Shown here in pieces: positions 12,195-12,236 of a DNA stretch of 12,236 nt. The DNA is from Candidatus Buchananbacteria bacterium. GTDB lineage: Bacteria; Patescibacteriota; Patescibacteriia; 2-01-FULL-39-33. The stretch's first letter is position 1. The number at the start of each line of letters is the position of its first letter. The translations under genes and the position numbers were made by a program. Below the pieces are notes generated by a model. It saw only the letters and a program-made list of their open reading frames with translations, ran no database searches and was not told where the DNA came from. The stretch spans positions 1-12,236 of the forward strand of contig CAIOLF010000066.1 of the NCBI GenBank assembly GCA_903859075.1. Reading direction: 5' to 3'.

Positions 12195-12236
12195 TAAGTC
12201 AAATTTAAGGAAATATTAACTTTTTGTTTATATTTA

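Overview
The window looks like chromosome from a Candidate Phyla Radiation (Patescibacteria, Parcubacteria-like) bacterium. I infer this from the gene content (a long DUF4012 membrane protein, a DUF11-like repeat protein, GT4 glycosyltransferases), from the near absence of Shine-Dalgarno sites, from promoters placed almost on top of start codons, and from short palindromes inserted in frame in a coding sequence. The long reading frames contain no in-frame TGA, so the standard bacterial code is used; this argues against Gracilibacteria and Absconditabacteria. The lineage is an inference, because no ribosomal RNA or ribosomal protein gene is present.

Layout. Bases 1 to about 322 are the 3' part of RNase P RNA (rnpB), cut by the window edge and followed by a hairpin terminator. 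A surface-glycan block follows: a membrane sugar-phosphate transferase (385-1788, with its own promoter and terminator), a WbaZ-like GT4 glycosyltransferase (1925-3013), and two further GT4 enzymes joined by an ATGA overlap (3073-4194 and 4191-5321). Next comes a three-gene unit with its own promoter: a DUF4012 membrane protein (5452-8277), a single-pass protein with four DUF11-like extracellular repeats (8291-10297), and tgt (10297-11451), which overlaps its predecessor by one base. A strong bidirectional terminator separates tgt from a convergent minus-strand gene for a double zinc-ribbon protein (11493-12065). That gene is GC-rich and has the only strong Shine-Dalgarno site in the window. 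Its promoter lies back-to-back with a consensus plus-strand promoter that drives something beyond the right edge.

How the genes fit together. The first enzyme would load a sugar phosphate onto a polyprenyl carrier, and the three GT4 enzymes would extend it into a lipid-linked glycan. The DUF4012 and DUF11-like proteins are predicted to project from the membrane and may be part of the same envelope system. tgt, a tRNA base-exchange enzyme, is a passenger in that unit.

The most notable points are: (i) the Tgt has lost all four zinc ligands of the family; (ii) tgt carries two in-frame palindromic insertions, one of them a 30-base element made of two perfect 6-3-6 hairpins; (iii) three gene junctions carry 7- or 8-base tandem repeats of a TTAATT core; (iv) the RNase P RNA appears to lack the GGU loop that binds tRNA CCA; and (v) two genes are predicted to have leaderless mRNAs.
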